Assembly (NCBI GenBank): GCA_023078685.1
Contig: JALGAS010000006.1
Coordinates: 3,596,001-3,660,000, forward strand
Source: Neopestalotiopsis rosae
Taxonomy: Eukaryota > Ascomycota > Sordariomycetes > Amphisphaeriales > Sporocadaceae
DNA length: 64,000 nucleotides
Reading direction: 5' to 3'
Positions 45,744 to 57,270 of the stretch are shown here, piece after piece. Position 1 is the stretch's first letter. Each line of letters begins with the position of its first letter. The notes under the pieces are model-generated. The model had not been told where the DNA came from, ran no database searches, and worked only from the letters and a program-made list of their open reading frames with translations. The translations under genes and the position numbers were made by a program.

Positions 45744-46463
45744 ACGACGATTTTTTCCATGGTGTTGTGCGAAACAAAAAAAGAAGCAGCATGGTGGCAG
45801 TAATCCATTTGTTCAGCGGCATCAAATGAGCCAGCCAGTGTAGGAGGGGCTCTTATTTGCTTTTTTCTCTTTTTTCCCGGGATTCCCACTTGTTAATACT
45901 TGCGCTCTCGCTTTAGAGAAGATACACTAGTTCAATGTTTCATTTTCAAGTTTTCCTTTATATATCGGCTGAGCAAAAGAATTGACTACTCGAAGCATGT
46001 ATGATAGGTATAACATTGGAAGTGAACCTCCTTCTCCATTACTGATTCAGTTCGTTTCCGTCTGCTGTCCACATTAGCTCAGTCGGAACTTATAGCCTGG
46101 ATGATCTTTATTGGATGGAACGGAGGAAAGTCAAAACGTCATGGACAATGTCTATCATCAGCGGCCACTAAAGGAGACAATGGAATGATTGGCGTTGGAG
46201 AAGCTTTCCCCCCACACCCGAAACCGGGACAGTTGAAGCTCCAGCATGGCTCCGGATATGCCAACTATCTTGTATGCGAGATATACATGTAATTACCTCG
46301 TCCTCTGTCTATCAATATGTGACATCTCGTTCTTTGATCCAAATTGGCACGACTCAATTATTACTATAATCAGACGTAGCCATGCTAAAACAATCATATT
46401 CATGAAATAGCTTATACTAGTCAATACCTCGTCCACCTCCCGTCTCGTTGCCATTCTATAGCC
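45744..46463. other. Intergenic, no gene seen
   Basis: About 720 bases between tandem plus-strand genes, with a few T runs and no recognisable feature. Confidence 0.6.
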
Positions 46464-47441
46464 ATGGCTACTACATTCATGCAGCTCCCGTGCGAGCTCC
46501 GGGCCATGATATGGGACGAGGCCATGCCTGAAGATATTCCCGAGGTCTGCATACTACCACCAGAGGACGAGGACGAGGACAATGCCAATTTGGACCAGAC
46601 GGATGATAATAGTGAAGATGATGATGACGATGAAACCTGCCTGGGCGACGAGTCCTCTCTGACCGTCGACACGGCCTTTTCGGTCCTCATGCACATTTGT
46701 CACGAGTCCAGGACCCACGCCCTCCAGCGGACGCGGCTGCGCTTCTCGCAAAACCATCCGGCGACCCCTGACAGCTGTAGTATCGCCACCCCGTTTCGGC
46801 GCTTCCGCCCGGAGCTCGATGTGCTATTCGTACCGCCCGGACGGACCCAAGCAGTCCGAGGACCCTCCCCGCGCCTCTTTCGCCGCGTGCGCCACGTCGC
46901 CCTGGCGTACTGGCGGCCCCTGTGCACGGCGGCGCCTTTACGTCCCCCCTCGGCGGCCTGCGTGTTTACGGCGTTCCCGCGCGTCGAGGCCATTTCCATC
47001 GTGGTGCCGTCATCCAAGGAGCTGCCCTCTTCGCAGCGGAGTGGGAGGCTGTACGCCCCCTTGCCCGCGCGGCGGTGTCGGCTGGAGCCGTATTACACGG
47101 GCGCGGCGGGCAAGACGAATATCATTGCGGCGTTTTGTAATAACCGCGAGGAGGGCGGCGATGACGACAAGGGGCGCAAGGGGGATGTGAGTACCGTGCT
47201 GGGGTTCCTGAACCGGATTCACTGTGATATCGCTTGTTACCACATGTCACAGTGGCGAGAGCTGGGTCCGCGCCATGGGGATGCGCTGCGCGGAGGAGGC
47301 GGGTTTGTGGACTTGTCTCTGGCTGCGCAGTACTTTGCGGCGTGGGCGCCTGACGTTTCCCCTGGTAATGGAAGACGGGGGTCGTTTCTTGATAGTTTGC
47401 AGTTTCCAGAGGGGTTTGTACAGCCTTCCAAGTGCAGTTGA
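46464..47441 (+). CDS. 2EXR-domain protein
   Basis: Single exon, 325 residues. The N-terminus FMQLPCELRAMIWDEAM fits the 2EXR motif, in which F-x-x-LP-x-E-(L/I)-R-x-x-I-(W/Y) opens the domain. A second conserved block is CHESRTHALQR after an acidic loop (residues about 35-60). This is a large fungal-specific family of unknown function, often in accessory gene content. The later part is Arg- and Pro-rich. Codon use turns GC-rich after residue 80, which causes long antisense frames. No signal peptide or membrane segment is seen. Confidence 0.82.
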   Translation: MATTFMQLPCELRAMIWDEAMPEDIPEVCILPPEDEDEDNANLDQTDDNSEDDDDDETCLGDESSLTVDTAFSVLMHICHESRTHALQRTRLRFSQNHPATPDSCSIATPFRRFRPELDVLFVPPGRTQAVRGPSPRLFRRVRHVALAYWRPLCTAAPLRPPSAACVFTAFPRVEAISIVVPSSKELPSSQRSGRLYAPLPARRCRLEPYYTGAAGKTNIIAAFCNNREEGGDDDKGRKGDVSTVLGFLNRIHCDIACYHMSQWRELGPRHGDALRGGGGFVDLSLAAQYFAAWAPDVSPGNGRRGSFLDSLQFPEGFVQPSKCS

Positions 47442-47691
47442 ATACAATCCATTTTCTATGATTTAAGTGTGCAGAACAGGACTTTTAGGAGCACTGCGTC
47501 TTAGCATCTTTTCTTTATTTCGTTGCTAGGAAAACTTTCACTGTTCTGGGGCTTTTGTGACCGGCAGAAAAGCCCGATCGAAAGAACGAGCTTTCTATCT
47601 CTAAGCTAGGTAGTGCTCTCTTGCACAGCCTTCTGTCTTCTGAGCTATTGTTATACATTGCTAGACAATCTGCTCCATCGCAGGACAAAGT

Positions 47692-49211
47692 CTAAGCCGG
47701 AACCTTGGTGATCTTCTGCAGACGCCACGTGGACGTCTCGTAAAGGGAAGGAATTCCAGTCTTTGAGAATTCAACGCCATCTCTGATCATGTTGGCGACA
47801 CCCTTTGCAGACAACAAGACCAGTGGCATGCCGTGGCCGTTGAATCCAGCACAGATGAATTGACCCTCCTTGTTTGGAACCTTGCCAATGTGCGGCTCGC
47901 TATCTTCGGTATACTATTCACATATCAGTCAGTCATCTATCTGTGGGGAGGATAGTGTCAAGAACTTACGCCCATAATGCCGGCCCACACCCTGTCCGCC
48001 TTGGACTCGGATTGATCCCATCCGACAAAGGTTCTCTCCATGAAATCGTCAAAGTATCCTGCTGCGGCAGGCACGGTTTGTGAGTCGTCTACGACAGCAC
48101 GCCACTGTGAGATGTGCTTGAATCTGCAGGTAGACCATGCGCCGCCGATGACAAAGCTGCCATCTGCGCGGTTCGCCTGATAATCGGCAGTCTTGGGACC
48201 ATAGTACTGTACCATGGATTTGAGCTTGCCCATGGGAGGACCAGGCTTGTTGACGGTGATGCGGCTGCAAGTACCGCGGACGGGAGTGATGATCTGGCTG
48301 TACTCGGGCAGCAGCCCACTCGTGTAACCATTGGTAGCAAAGACCACCTTCTTGGTCTTGATCTCACCTCTGGAAGTACTAACGGTCCAGAATCCGTCGG
48401 CGTCGGCTGACTCGGAAACCTTGAGGACAGGCGTATTGGTCTGGAGATTCACACCCCTGGCGACCAAAATCGAAAGCAAGTGCAAGATGAACTTATAGGG
48501 CCTAGTTCTTGTCAGTTGGCCATCTGATCAATATGAGTGTATAATTACTTACCACATCGTGGCTGCCGGGAAAGTCGTAACGGCTTTTGCGCCCTTGACA
48601 CCCGAAACCTTCTCTGCCTCCTCTGGACCGTGGTACTTGACCAGGTTGGCAGTCGGGCATCTAAGTTCCTTCATCTCCATCAAGTTCTCCTTGGCAGAGA
48701 GGGCCTGCTTCTCGTCGAGGTAGACATTGGCGGAGGTGACTTCCTCGAAATCACACTCGATCTGCTCCTTGCGCACCAGTGCGGTGACTGCTTCTAGATT
48801 GGCCAGCTCAAAGCAGGCAACTGCATTTGCTGCCTCGAAACCCTTGTCGTCGCGACGAGTGGCGAATCCCACATGATAGTCAGGTCTGCAATGACCGCCT
48901 GTGAAGTTTGGTGAATACTTGTACATAGTAATCAAGGAGTTATCGGTTCAGGACTCACCATTTCTGCCTGTGGCTCCAGAGCACGCCTCGCGAGCTTCCA
49001 AGATTGTGATTCTCGGCGACTCAGAATTATCATCAGTTAGATAGTATGCGCAAGTGGTTCCAGAGAAACCGGCGCCGATGATGACAATGTCTTGCTCAGC
49101 AGGAAGCTCTTCAGTGGTACGATGAGAGTCGAGCTCATGCAGCTCGGTTCGCCAAAAGGGAACCGTGGCATTGGCGACGGGAAAGACCGGTTGAACGGTC
49201 GGTTGCTCCAT
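47692..49211 (-). CDS. FAD-dependent oxidoreductase (DAO family)
   Basis: Four exons (49211-48959, 48898-48553, 48501-47970, 47913-47692) give 450 residues; introns are 60, 51 and 56 bases. The FAD dinucleotide fold is GAGFSG (46-51) with the acidic ribose-binding Glu72 in ILEARE. SGATGRNGGHCRPD, restored across the first splice, is typical of the DadA/PuuB-like branch of the D-amino-acid-oxidase family. KVVFATNGYTSGLLP and the end motif ICAGFNGHGMPL complete the FAD site. Such enzymes oxidise amines or amino acids with FAD; the substrate cannot be told from sequence. There is no signal peptide or peroxisomal SKL. A TATATAAA site sits about 55 bases upstream of the start. Confidence 0.9.
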
Positions 49212-52155
49212 GATGATTGGAGATGTGTGTGCGTGTGAGTGTGTGCGGTTGTGTTGTGGTGGGTTTATATAAACGTTGATGGTCGTTGCTTGTAGTATCG
49301 GCCCACCGAGTCGGTCGGTCCAAGACTTATTGTGTTGTTTGGGTTGTCTTGGGAATCGACGATCTCAAAGGTTGGAGATGAATATAAAAAGAAATACTAG
49401 ATGCGCGGTGCACGGATCTTTCTCGTCAAAACTGGGCAAGTCCCGAATTGACAATCAAAGGCAGTCACGGACTTCGGACGAGGTGCTTGTGCCTGTTGTG
49501 AATTGGCAATGTGACTTGATGTGTGACAAGGAGCGCATAAAACAATCCGGAAGTAGCCCGGCGATGGTGGGGGCGAGAGAGGCCCGGTGGGTCTCGGACC
49601 TTCTGAGCGGACGCAGGCGAGGAAACGGTGGTACAGCTCCGATGTGGTTCCCAACAGCGAGATATTGAAGCTTTGAAGATCCGGAGACCTGAAAACAATA
49701 GTAGCACGGTTCACCGAAGATCAAGAAGGAGAAGTAGGTCCATGTATAAAACAAGAAAAATTTACAAGGTGCGGCTCGAAAAAGCCAAGAAAGCAAGTCG
49801 TCGCCCGGGGACTGGCGGTCCGTTATCGCCATGATCTAATCTCAAGGATCCCAGCTCATCTTTATCGGCTGCGGGACTCGTCCGAAGGGTTGACCTTGTG
49901 TGTGTGTCTCTGGCACGGCGATTGAGTCAGCGTAGGACATATATTACACTCGTCCTTATTCAGACGGTGGACAGACAATATCAACGTTGATAAATCTTGA
50001 GTTGGCCTTCTGTTGTTGTCGTTGATGGACCCGTGACAAACACTGCGGGCTGCCTATAAGTTACCGTTGTGCTACGGCAAGCCCGATCTTTTGATCCACT
50101 TCACCCCTCCAAAGTGGTTCCTCTTGTCCCGCCCATCTTGTATTGATCAGCAGTGCAATACAAATACGTCTATATTTTCGATTGCATACAAGATGAAGCG
50201 GTGGAGCGGGTGATCTTGTGGCGGTGAAAACATTCGATATAAGGCTATGCTTGGCCCGACGGGCAGATTCGAGGCGTGCAGGGACACCAGTTGGTGATAC
50301 AGGTACATTCATGTGTAGAGAAAGCTGGTACCGGCAGCCCGGAGGGTCCGCCTGGGGAATCGCGCCTTCAGGGGTGGGCGATCTTGGCCATCAGGGTCCT
50401 CCGAACTCGCTCACGTTATTGACACAAAAAGCCACGTTCAAGGGCGGTTGGCAGGAAGGAACGCTTGCAATTTCGAGGTCATGAGATCATCAATAGCAGA
50501 GAAATTAAGGCTGAAATGCATATTTATCAAATGCTGATTGCAAACTTGCTGCTTGTCCAGATCGTCTGGGAACAGTGGCCCAAAGACCACCAGACATGCT
50601 TGTACCCACTGTGACTTGCTTTAGCTATATAGTATCACAGTTGCTTACAGGCAAACACAATTACTGTATTTTTCTTCTTCCCTTCATCGGCCAGAGACGA
50701 ACACGCAATGACGCATCTTTGACATCTCAACAACTGGTGTGTGCATGTTGGTTATTGTTACAGCAAAAGGAAGTGACCTTTTGTTTGCTTCTGTCAAATC
50801 CAAGGCCCTTCAAATCATTCTGTAGCGCATAATGCTCGGACAAGTGTGTTATTTGTTGATTCAATTGAAATATCTAATGGCTCTTGGGGATTTGTGGCTG
50901 TTAATCAAATTGTCGTATGCACTCTTCTGACTCATATATGGCTTACAGCATTGATCACATCGGAACCCTGTCTACACCCAAAAGATTATTCTTGAGAAAA
51001 CCACTCTCTGAAATATGTGGTAGACTGGCAATCAAAAGTTTGGTCAGGCATGACAACTGGACCAGCCAGAAACCCGAAGGATGAGGTATTGAGGCTCATT
51101 GCAGTCTGACGTAAAAGGTGCCATCCGGTTGGTATGCCTTTCGCCCCAATATTCTGGTATCAACTTGGCCCTGATTACTGCCTGCCTTGTTTTCCAAGAC
51201 CTTGTGACCAGTTTAACAAATACTATGATCTTGTCTGATAAGCAAATGTCATGATTACAACAGAGTAAGGCATTAACCAGGGAAACATACCAAGTCAATC
51301 AATCAAACAAAGTCGATAATAATCTGGTATGCATCATATCAAGAAGTGTTATAGGGCCAACGAATGTTGCACCTAGTATGTGTTGAGCGAGGATAAACAT
51401 GCAGACCTAGTCAGACTATAACATCTTACTCAACCAGTGCGCCGGCCAACAAACCTTGAGTTTGAGTCTATTATGACTGCTTCAATCATAAGCAAGATTA
51501 TAGTCTGTATATACACACAAGCAGACCAGCCAGTAACAGGAATGCAACATCACTATAAGAAACGACTAGATGCTGTATTGTCATGATGTCATTGCCAAGA
51601 AATCATACCTTTTACATTCAGCCCAATCGCTTAGAACATGGCTGTTCACTACTACCTTATTATACAGTCTCGGAAATCAATCGATTGGTCCGAGGGGTAC
51701 TCAGCTCGTTAAATTACTGGGCGTCATCATTATTGGTGAGTTGGGGGGTGTCGCATTGGAACCCGCGTTTCAGAGCGTCAAGTCCGGCCCCAAGCTACCG
51801 GATTGCCAAGCTCAATATTTTGCCATCGTCAGGCGCAAGACATACGCGAGACATTTGTAATCGCAGACTTGAGATCACCAGATCCCTCACGTAGCATAAT
51901 TTGTTCATTTCGTTCCTTCCTTCTCCGTCCACGAAAGCTCAACCAGGATTGGCAAGAACGACGACGCTGTTGAGCCCCGGCACTAACAACGACCTGTGTG
52001 ATTGCCACTTATTCGCCAGAGGCATGAACGCAACACCAACCCACCAGCATTAAACAACAAGACAACTTCAACGAGACAGCAAAGCAATTTATCTACATAC
52101 GTCTGTAGAAAGGTGCAAAGTTTTATTGATTCGCGATTTTGCGAACCTCACTTGC
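49212..52155. other. Intergenic, no gene seen
   Basis: About 2.9 kb in a divergent space. It includes the oxidoreductase promoter. Short frames in this stretch have no features. Confidence 0.55.
49264..49274 (-). promoter_or_regulatory. TATA element of the FAD oxidoreductase gene
   Basis: TTTATATAAAC lies about 55 bases upstream of the ATG at 49211 and is nearly symmetric, so it reads as TATA on the minus strand. Position and sequence fit a core promoter. Confidence 0.5.
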
Positions 52156-53747
52156 ATGATGAAGACGAATGCTCTCTTCCATGTGGTTGGAGCCCTGCTT
52201 CACCTTTCCGTTGCAAATGCAGGCGATGATGGCGCTTGCTCCAACGTTCTAACGCCTTCTTACTCAGCACCAGTTGTTGGCTCTGGCTGGACCGCTCAAC
52301 TGGTCGTCACTGGTCTGACAAAGCCACGAGGCATCGTCTGGGACAGTAATGGACATCTGCTGGTCGTGCAGCAGGGTGTTGGGCTCACTGGAATCTCGTT
52401 CAGTGAGAACAGCACTACTTGCTTGGGAGCCGCCACATCTGGCAGCATCATTGATAACCCCGACGTAAGCTCTGAAAAATTGAGTGGACTCTTTTGTTGC
52501 AGCAGGTTTGCTAACATTCATAGTTGAATCATGGAATCGCCTTTTCGAATGATGGCAGAACGCTCTTCGCTTCGTCATCAGATGCTGTCTACGCATGGTC
52601 CTATGACCCAAGCTCTGGCACGATCAACGGAGAACAGCGTATAGTTGTTCAGAATCTTGGCGGCACTGGCCACACAACTCGGACCTTGCTCATGACCTCC
52701 ACCAACCAGCTCCTTGTCTCTAGAGGCAGTGGAGAGAATGTTGACGTCCGGGCTCAGGATATGTCTTCGGGGGTTTCACAGATCAGGGCATTTAACATGA
52801 CAAGTCTACCCGACACAGCCTACGACTATGCTACCGATGGTATCAGACTCGGATGGGGGCTGAGAAACTCGGTGGGCATTGCAGAGGAACCAACCACCGG
52901 TGGAATTTTCAGCGTTGAGAACTCGGTGGACCAGATTAGCAGAGATGGCACCGATATCCATCAAGATAATCCAGGAGAAGAGATGAACTTCCACGGCTTC
53001 CTCAACGGATCAACTGAGCACCAGGGTGGCAATTATGGCTACCCCGACTGCTTTGCTCTCTGGGACACCGATATTCCCGAAGTTGGTACCATGGCTGTTG
53101 GCAGCCAATTTACGCCGAGCCAGAACACGACATTGAACGATACAACATGCCACGACGATCGAGTTGCGCCTCGGCTTACATTTCAAGCACACATGGCACC
53201 GTTGGACATCATCTTCACGCCTGACGGGAGTACAGCTTATGTTTCGTTTCATGGTAGCTGTAAGGACATCACATTGCATGAATCTGTCAAACGATCTATT
53301 GACTGACCAATTACAGGGGATAGAGATAGCCCAGCTGGTTACATGGTTTCCAGCATCGCTTTTGCCAACGGGCAGCCTGTCGAGGACTCTACGTCTACAA
53401 CGGCATTGAGGAACGTACTATCGAATGCCAATAACACCGCCTGTCCAGATGCCTGCTTCCGTCCTGTTGGACTCGCACTCGATTCTCAGGGCCGCCTCTA
53501 CATGACCTCTGATTCTACAGGCGAGATATACGTACTGACTCAGGCTGAAATGACAGCAACAGGCGATCCAACATCAACCGGCACTTTTGTCACCCCCTCG
53601 TCCACAGCAAGCAGGGATTCTAGCTCAGGAGGGCATAGTATACGCGCACGAGGTTCTCCCGAAGGCTTCAATGCCAGGGGGTTGGAGGCGCTAAAGTGTA
53701 CGATTCAGTTTCTCGCCGTCCCCGGCCTGTTGCTTCTCGCCATGTAG
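52156..53747 (+). CDS. Secreted sorbosone/glucose dehydrogenase-like quinoprotein (AA12 type)
   Basis: Three exons (52156-52464, 52524-53259, 53317-53747) give 491 residues; introns are 59 and 57 bases with CTAAC and CTGAC branch sites. A signal peptide covers about residues 1-22 and ends in VANA. The six-bladed propeller of the soluble-glucose/sorbosone-dehydrogenase fold is suggested by LTKPRGIVWDSNGHLLVVQ, NHGIAFSNDGRTLFAS, GWGLRNSVGIA, GGNYGYPDCF, APLDIIFTPDGSTAYVSFHG and FRPVGLALDSQGRLYMTSD. Several N-glycosylation sites are present. CAZy family AA12 enzymes of this fold use PQQ to oxidise sugars; the cofactor is inferred. After a Ser/Gly-rich stretch the C-terminus is hydrophobic (about 18 residues), as in a GPI signal. 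Confidence 0.88.
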
Positions 53748-53831
53748 TTCATTGCACGGAAACTTTTATGGCCGCACTCAAATGAAAAACTACTAAAGTC
53801 GCCCGCCGTGGCATATAACGTACACGCACGA

Positions 53832-54011
53832 GGTTCAATGAAGAATTCCGAGGATGCAGCATGGAAGGTCTGGGTGTACGTAGTTGCTACTTTCATCGTT
53901 GTCGGCTTGAGTTGCCATGCCATGTGGATCTGGATGTGGCAGCTTCGCCTCATACTTCACCCAGACGAGATACAAAATCCCTTACACCCCTTGCACTCTA
54001 CGATATACTGA
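53832..54011 (+). other. Possible alternative C-terminal exon or small membrane-protein frame
   Basis: In the same frame as the last AA12 exon but beyond its stop codon, an open stretch reads HARGSMKNSEDAAWK and then a clear single membrane segment rich in Val, Trp and Met. A 16-base block (53821-53836) repeats, with one mismatch, the block at 53641-53656 that encodes IRARGS in the AA12 exon, exactly 180 bases earlier. It may be a spliced alternative end, a duplication remnant or a small gene. No convincing splice pair is seen. Confidence 0.25.
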
Positions 54012-54434
54012 GTAGTATCGGACCGACCAGGGATGGAGATGCCCATATCCATTCGAAGCTTGGGTCCATTAGGCATGCCATAACATGCTTTTTGCGACTT
54101 TCCTTACAATACGGCGAGAGAATGTGGCAGCGTGCTTGGCACATATGATGCGATGCAATAGTTCTTTGAAAGTTCGTTCGAGGCGCAGATCATCAATAGT
54201 CATGGATAGGGCTCGCATTATTATCATCATCACCACACGCAGAACAGTCTCGATTATAATACATGGGCGGCGAAAACCTGGAAATTATTGTGCTTTTCTC
54301 TTTCTCTGGGAGCAGCCTGTCTATCTTGTGAAATTCTGCCCCTTATGCTCCATACATGCTGTGACTTCATTTTCTTTTTGCGACAGGTGTGTATCGATGA
54401 CTACGTCAATGTAGCCTTTCATCCAAACGCTAAA

Positions 54435-54719
54435 CTACTGGGGAAAACCTAGGTGACATGAAGTCGAAACAACATCAACCAACCACTGCACCAAAATCGC
54501 ACAATACGCAGAGTCGCTCTTGGCATTCTCTGATAGCTGTTTCGCGGTCCCCTCTGTCGGTTCTGGTGTCTGCTCCTCAGCCTCCTCGTCTGACTGTTCC
54601 GATGACTGCTGCTCATTCTGCGCCGTCACTAGCAGATCAAGATCAGGTGCTAGCATCAAGTCGAGCTGATCGTTCCAATAAGTTGCATGGGTGTCAGCCG
54701 GATCAGTATCTTGAACCAT
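54435..54719 (-). other. Possible small acidic protein frame
   Basis: An ATG-started frame of 94 codons on the minus strand, 60 bases beyond the sec13 stop codon. The product is acidic with a Gln/Glu/Ser-rich middle (NEQQSSEQSDEEAEEQTPEP) and a hydrophobic end. It may be only 3' sequence of sec13. No family is recognised. Confidence 0.2.
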
Positions 54720-54779
54720 GTGTGCGAGTCCACCTATGAGATCTAGGTAGGGTTGAACGCAGAAGATGGAGGTGCGGCC

Positions 54780-55816
54780 CTACTCTTCCATGGTCTTCAC
54801 GCATTCCCACTCGCCACGCAGGTTCTCCTTCCACAGGGAGACTTTGTTATCGCCACCGCTGACGGCAAGGACGTTGCCACTGAGACTCCAGCTGACGCGC
54901 CAGACGACGGCATCAAAGTTGAGGACCTTACTCGTCCACTGACCCTGGCTTGCACTGTCGCTTGTCCAGATTCGTACCGTCTTGTCCTGCGAGCCTGACG
55001 CAATGTAGCTCTTCTGCAAAACGGTAGGGCTCCATGCGACATCTCTCACCCAGTCTGTGTGGCCCGTCAGAGGCTCACCCTCCTGCTTGTAGCTCTGTGT
55101 GGCGGGGTCGTAGGACCAGATCTTCAAAACGTTGTCGCAGCCGCCAGTGACGAAGCGGCGTTGGCTAAGGGCGCCCTGGCTAGGAGGGGCCGAGGAGACA
55201 ATGCTGCCGGGGGTGGTAGCGGGAGCCCAGGAGACAGAGTTGACACCGAGGCCGTGGGCGGCAAAGGTCTGGTGCTGGAAGGCATTGTCCTTGAACTCGA
55301 GGACGGAGACGTGGCCGTCGGACGAGGCGCATGCGAGTAGGCAGCCAGCCTCCTGGGGGGCCCACGAAACCATGTTGACCGAAGCCTTGTGTAATGCGAA
55401 GTCAAAGATTCTCTGCCACTGCGTTCCCTGCTCCTTCCAGATAAAGACCTTGCCATCGTAGCCGGCAGAGGCGAGAATGGCGCCGTACTTGGGGTGAGCC
55501 CAGGAGACACACCAGACGGCGCCCTCATGGCCCTTGAGCGTATCTGTCAGTCGCTGGGTCTCGTTCTCGAGCTCAAAGATCTTGATGGTCTTGTCCGAGG
55601 AGCAGGTCGCGAGGCGGCGTCCGTAGTAATCGAGGACGGCATCGTGCTGTTTTTGTGCGGTTAGCCAGATGCGAGAAGCTGGGAGTCGTTTGGCTCGCCC
55701 GGTCAGGCACGTACAATCATGTCATCATGACCGGAATTCGATATGACTTGCGCCTGTGGTACATGCACGTTAGCTGGGGTACAACAGAGGACAGCACAGT
55801 TTGGATAACATACCAT
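54780..55816 (-). CDS. SEC13: Sec13, COPII and nuclear-pore WD40 protein
   Basis: Three exons (55816-55814, 55753-55715, 55646-54780) give 302 residues; yeast Sec13 has 297. Introns are 60 bases (GTATGT donor, GCTAACG branch) and 68 bases (GTACGT donor, GGCTAACC branch). The first exon is the start codon alone. The product runs [39 protein letters not shown], the diagnostic Sec13 opening. Six WD40 blades follow, including [31 protein letters not shown] and [12 protein letters not shown]. Sec13 pairs with Sec31 in the outer COPII coat and with Nup145C/Nup84 at the nuclear pore. Some fungi also use it in the SEA complex. The assignment is very secure. Confidence 0.96.
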
Positions 55817-57270
55817 GGTAACTGGTGTGAAACAAAAACAGCAGCGATTGTGCAGTGAAAGGCTCAAGACTCGTGCGCAGGTGAATTTGCGATCAATTCG
55901 CTATGAGAGGAATGAAAGGTGCTGGTAAGTCGTGAGCTTGTTGTACATCTGTTCACTACTGCAAATGCCAGTCGCACTCAGGAGCGCCCAATTGCAGCTA
56001 CTAACAGGTCAGTGTTGAGTGGTAGCTGGACCGCCACATGAATTGTGGCTGGGCACTGGTGGGCTGTCAATGCAGCAGTTGCTGGCTTTGGCTGGTTGTG
56101 GCAGCCAGTAATTCAGTGTTTGTACGTAGCTGGTAGGCAGATCCTTGCTGGCCGGGGTGCAAGCAGAATTAGGTAATTCTGTCCCACCGCCTTGGTGGGA
56201 TTGAGGCCCCACTCACCGCCACGAATTCTGCCGGCAGTTTCGATTCACAGCGCCGCGCGCGCTGGGGCACGGTATTGCTGATGGTCAGTGCACCCAGCTG
56301 TCCGTGCACAGACCTTGCTCACGTAAGTATTTGAGGCTCAAAATGCACCAGAGCTTTGACTTTTTCCACAATCCACCTTTCACACCCCACCTTGGAGCCA
56401 ATCGCCATACATTTTCAGAGCTCCAGCTCCAATACCACACCCCTCCCTTCCTGTGCACCAGCACCAGTGCACATCAACAGGTGCAAAGCTCCACCCAGCT
56501 CACCTGCGCCCACCCCCCTGCGTCTACAGCAGCTCTTCTTTCAGACCCAAGTCACTGCAGTCTTCAATCCAAAGCAAATTCACGCCAAGCTTTTGCATCG
56601 ATCAATCCCTACCCTTGCCCAGTCAGTCCATTGCTGGCGCCGACTCGTACCCCCGAAGATCCAGTCAAGCGCAACCCCCCGCATGTGAAGATCATCTCGG
56701 CTCGGCTGCGGTTAACGATCCAACGGTTTGCCATTCAATTTTGGAGGCTCTTTTTTTGATGTAAGTCTACCTTCATATGATTATATCGGCGACACACTCC
56801 AAGTAGCTGGTTATTTCTTTTGCGTATACATTATTGTGTCAGTCATTTCTCATTACAGTCGGCGCCAAAATGTAACATCTTACATTTCCAATGCTGACTT
56901 GTCATTTGAAATATAGCTAGCCATCATCGAATTTGCCCCTTCTTGGACAAGGATTCTGTACAGCGACAGCTTTCGTGTTCTCACCATAGATCATTGCCAA
57001 TCCTGAATTTTTGGGATCTCATTGGTCTTGAACTATCACATAGATACAAACGTTCGATATTGGTAGATCGCTTTCTTTCAATCGTTGCATGATTGACAGC
57101 AAGTTTGACTATTGCAATCATCTCTAAGAACTCACGCCTGGGTCCTCTTTCTACCGCCTTCAGTCCAGCACTGTCAGCAGATTCTCTCGCTCCCAGGCTC
57201 TACTACAGGGCATTTTGCGCTACGACCGTCACGACACGTTCACCGCACCAGGACAACACTCGACTTTACA
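55817..57270. other. Intergenic (divergent sec13 / Pex20-like promoters)
   Basis: About 1.45 kb with no supportable gene. The CA/CT-rich frames at 56304-56764 lack a start context or domain and probably lie in 5' leader or promoter sequence of the downstream gene. Confidence 0.55.

Larger units (their letters stand above)
53748..54779. other. Intergenic between convergent genes; two weak small frames
   Basis: About 1 kb. A small membrane-protein-like frame (53832-54011) and a small acidic frame (54435-54719) are listed separately at low confidence. Nothing else is supported. Confidence 0.5.
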
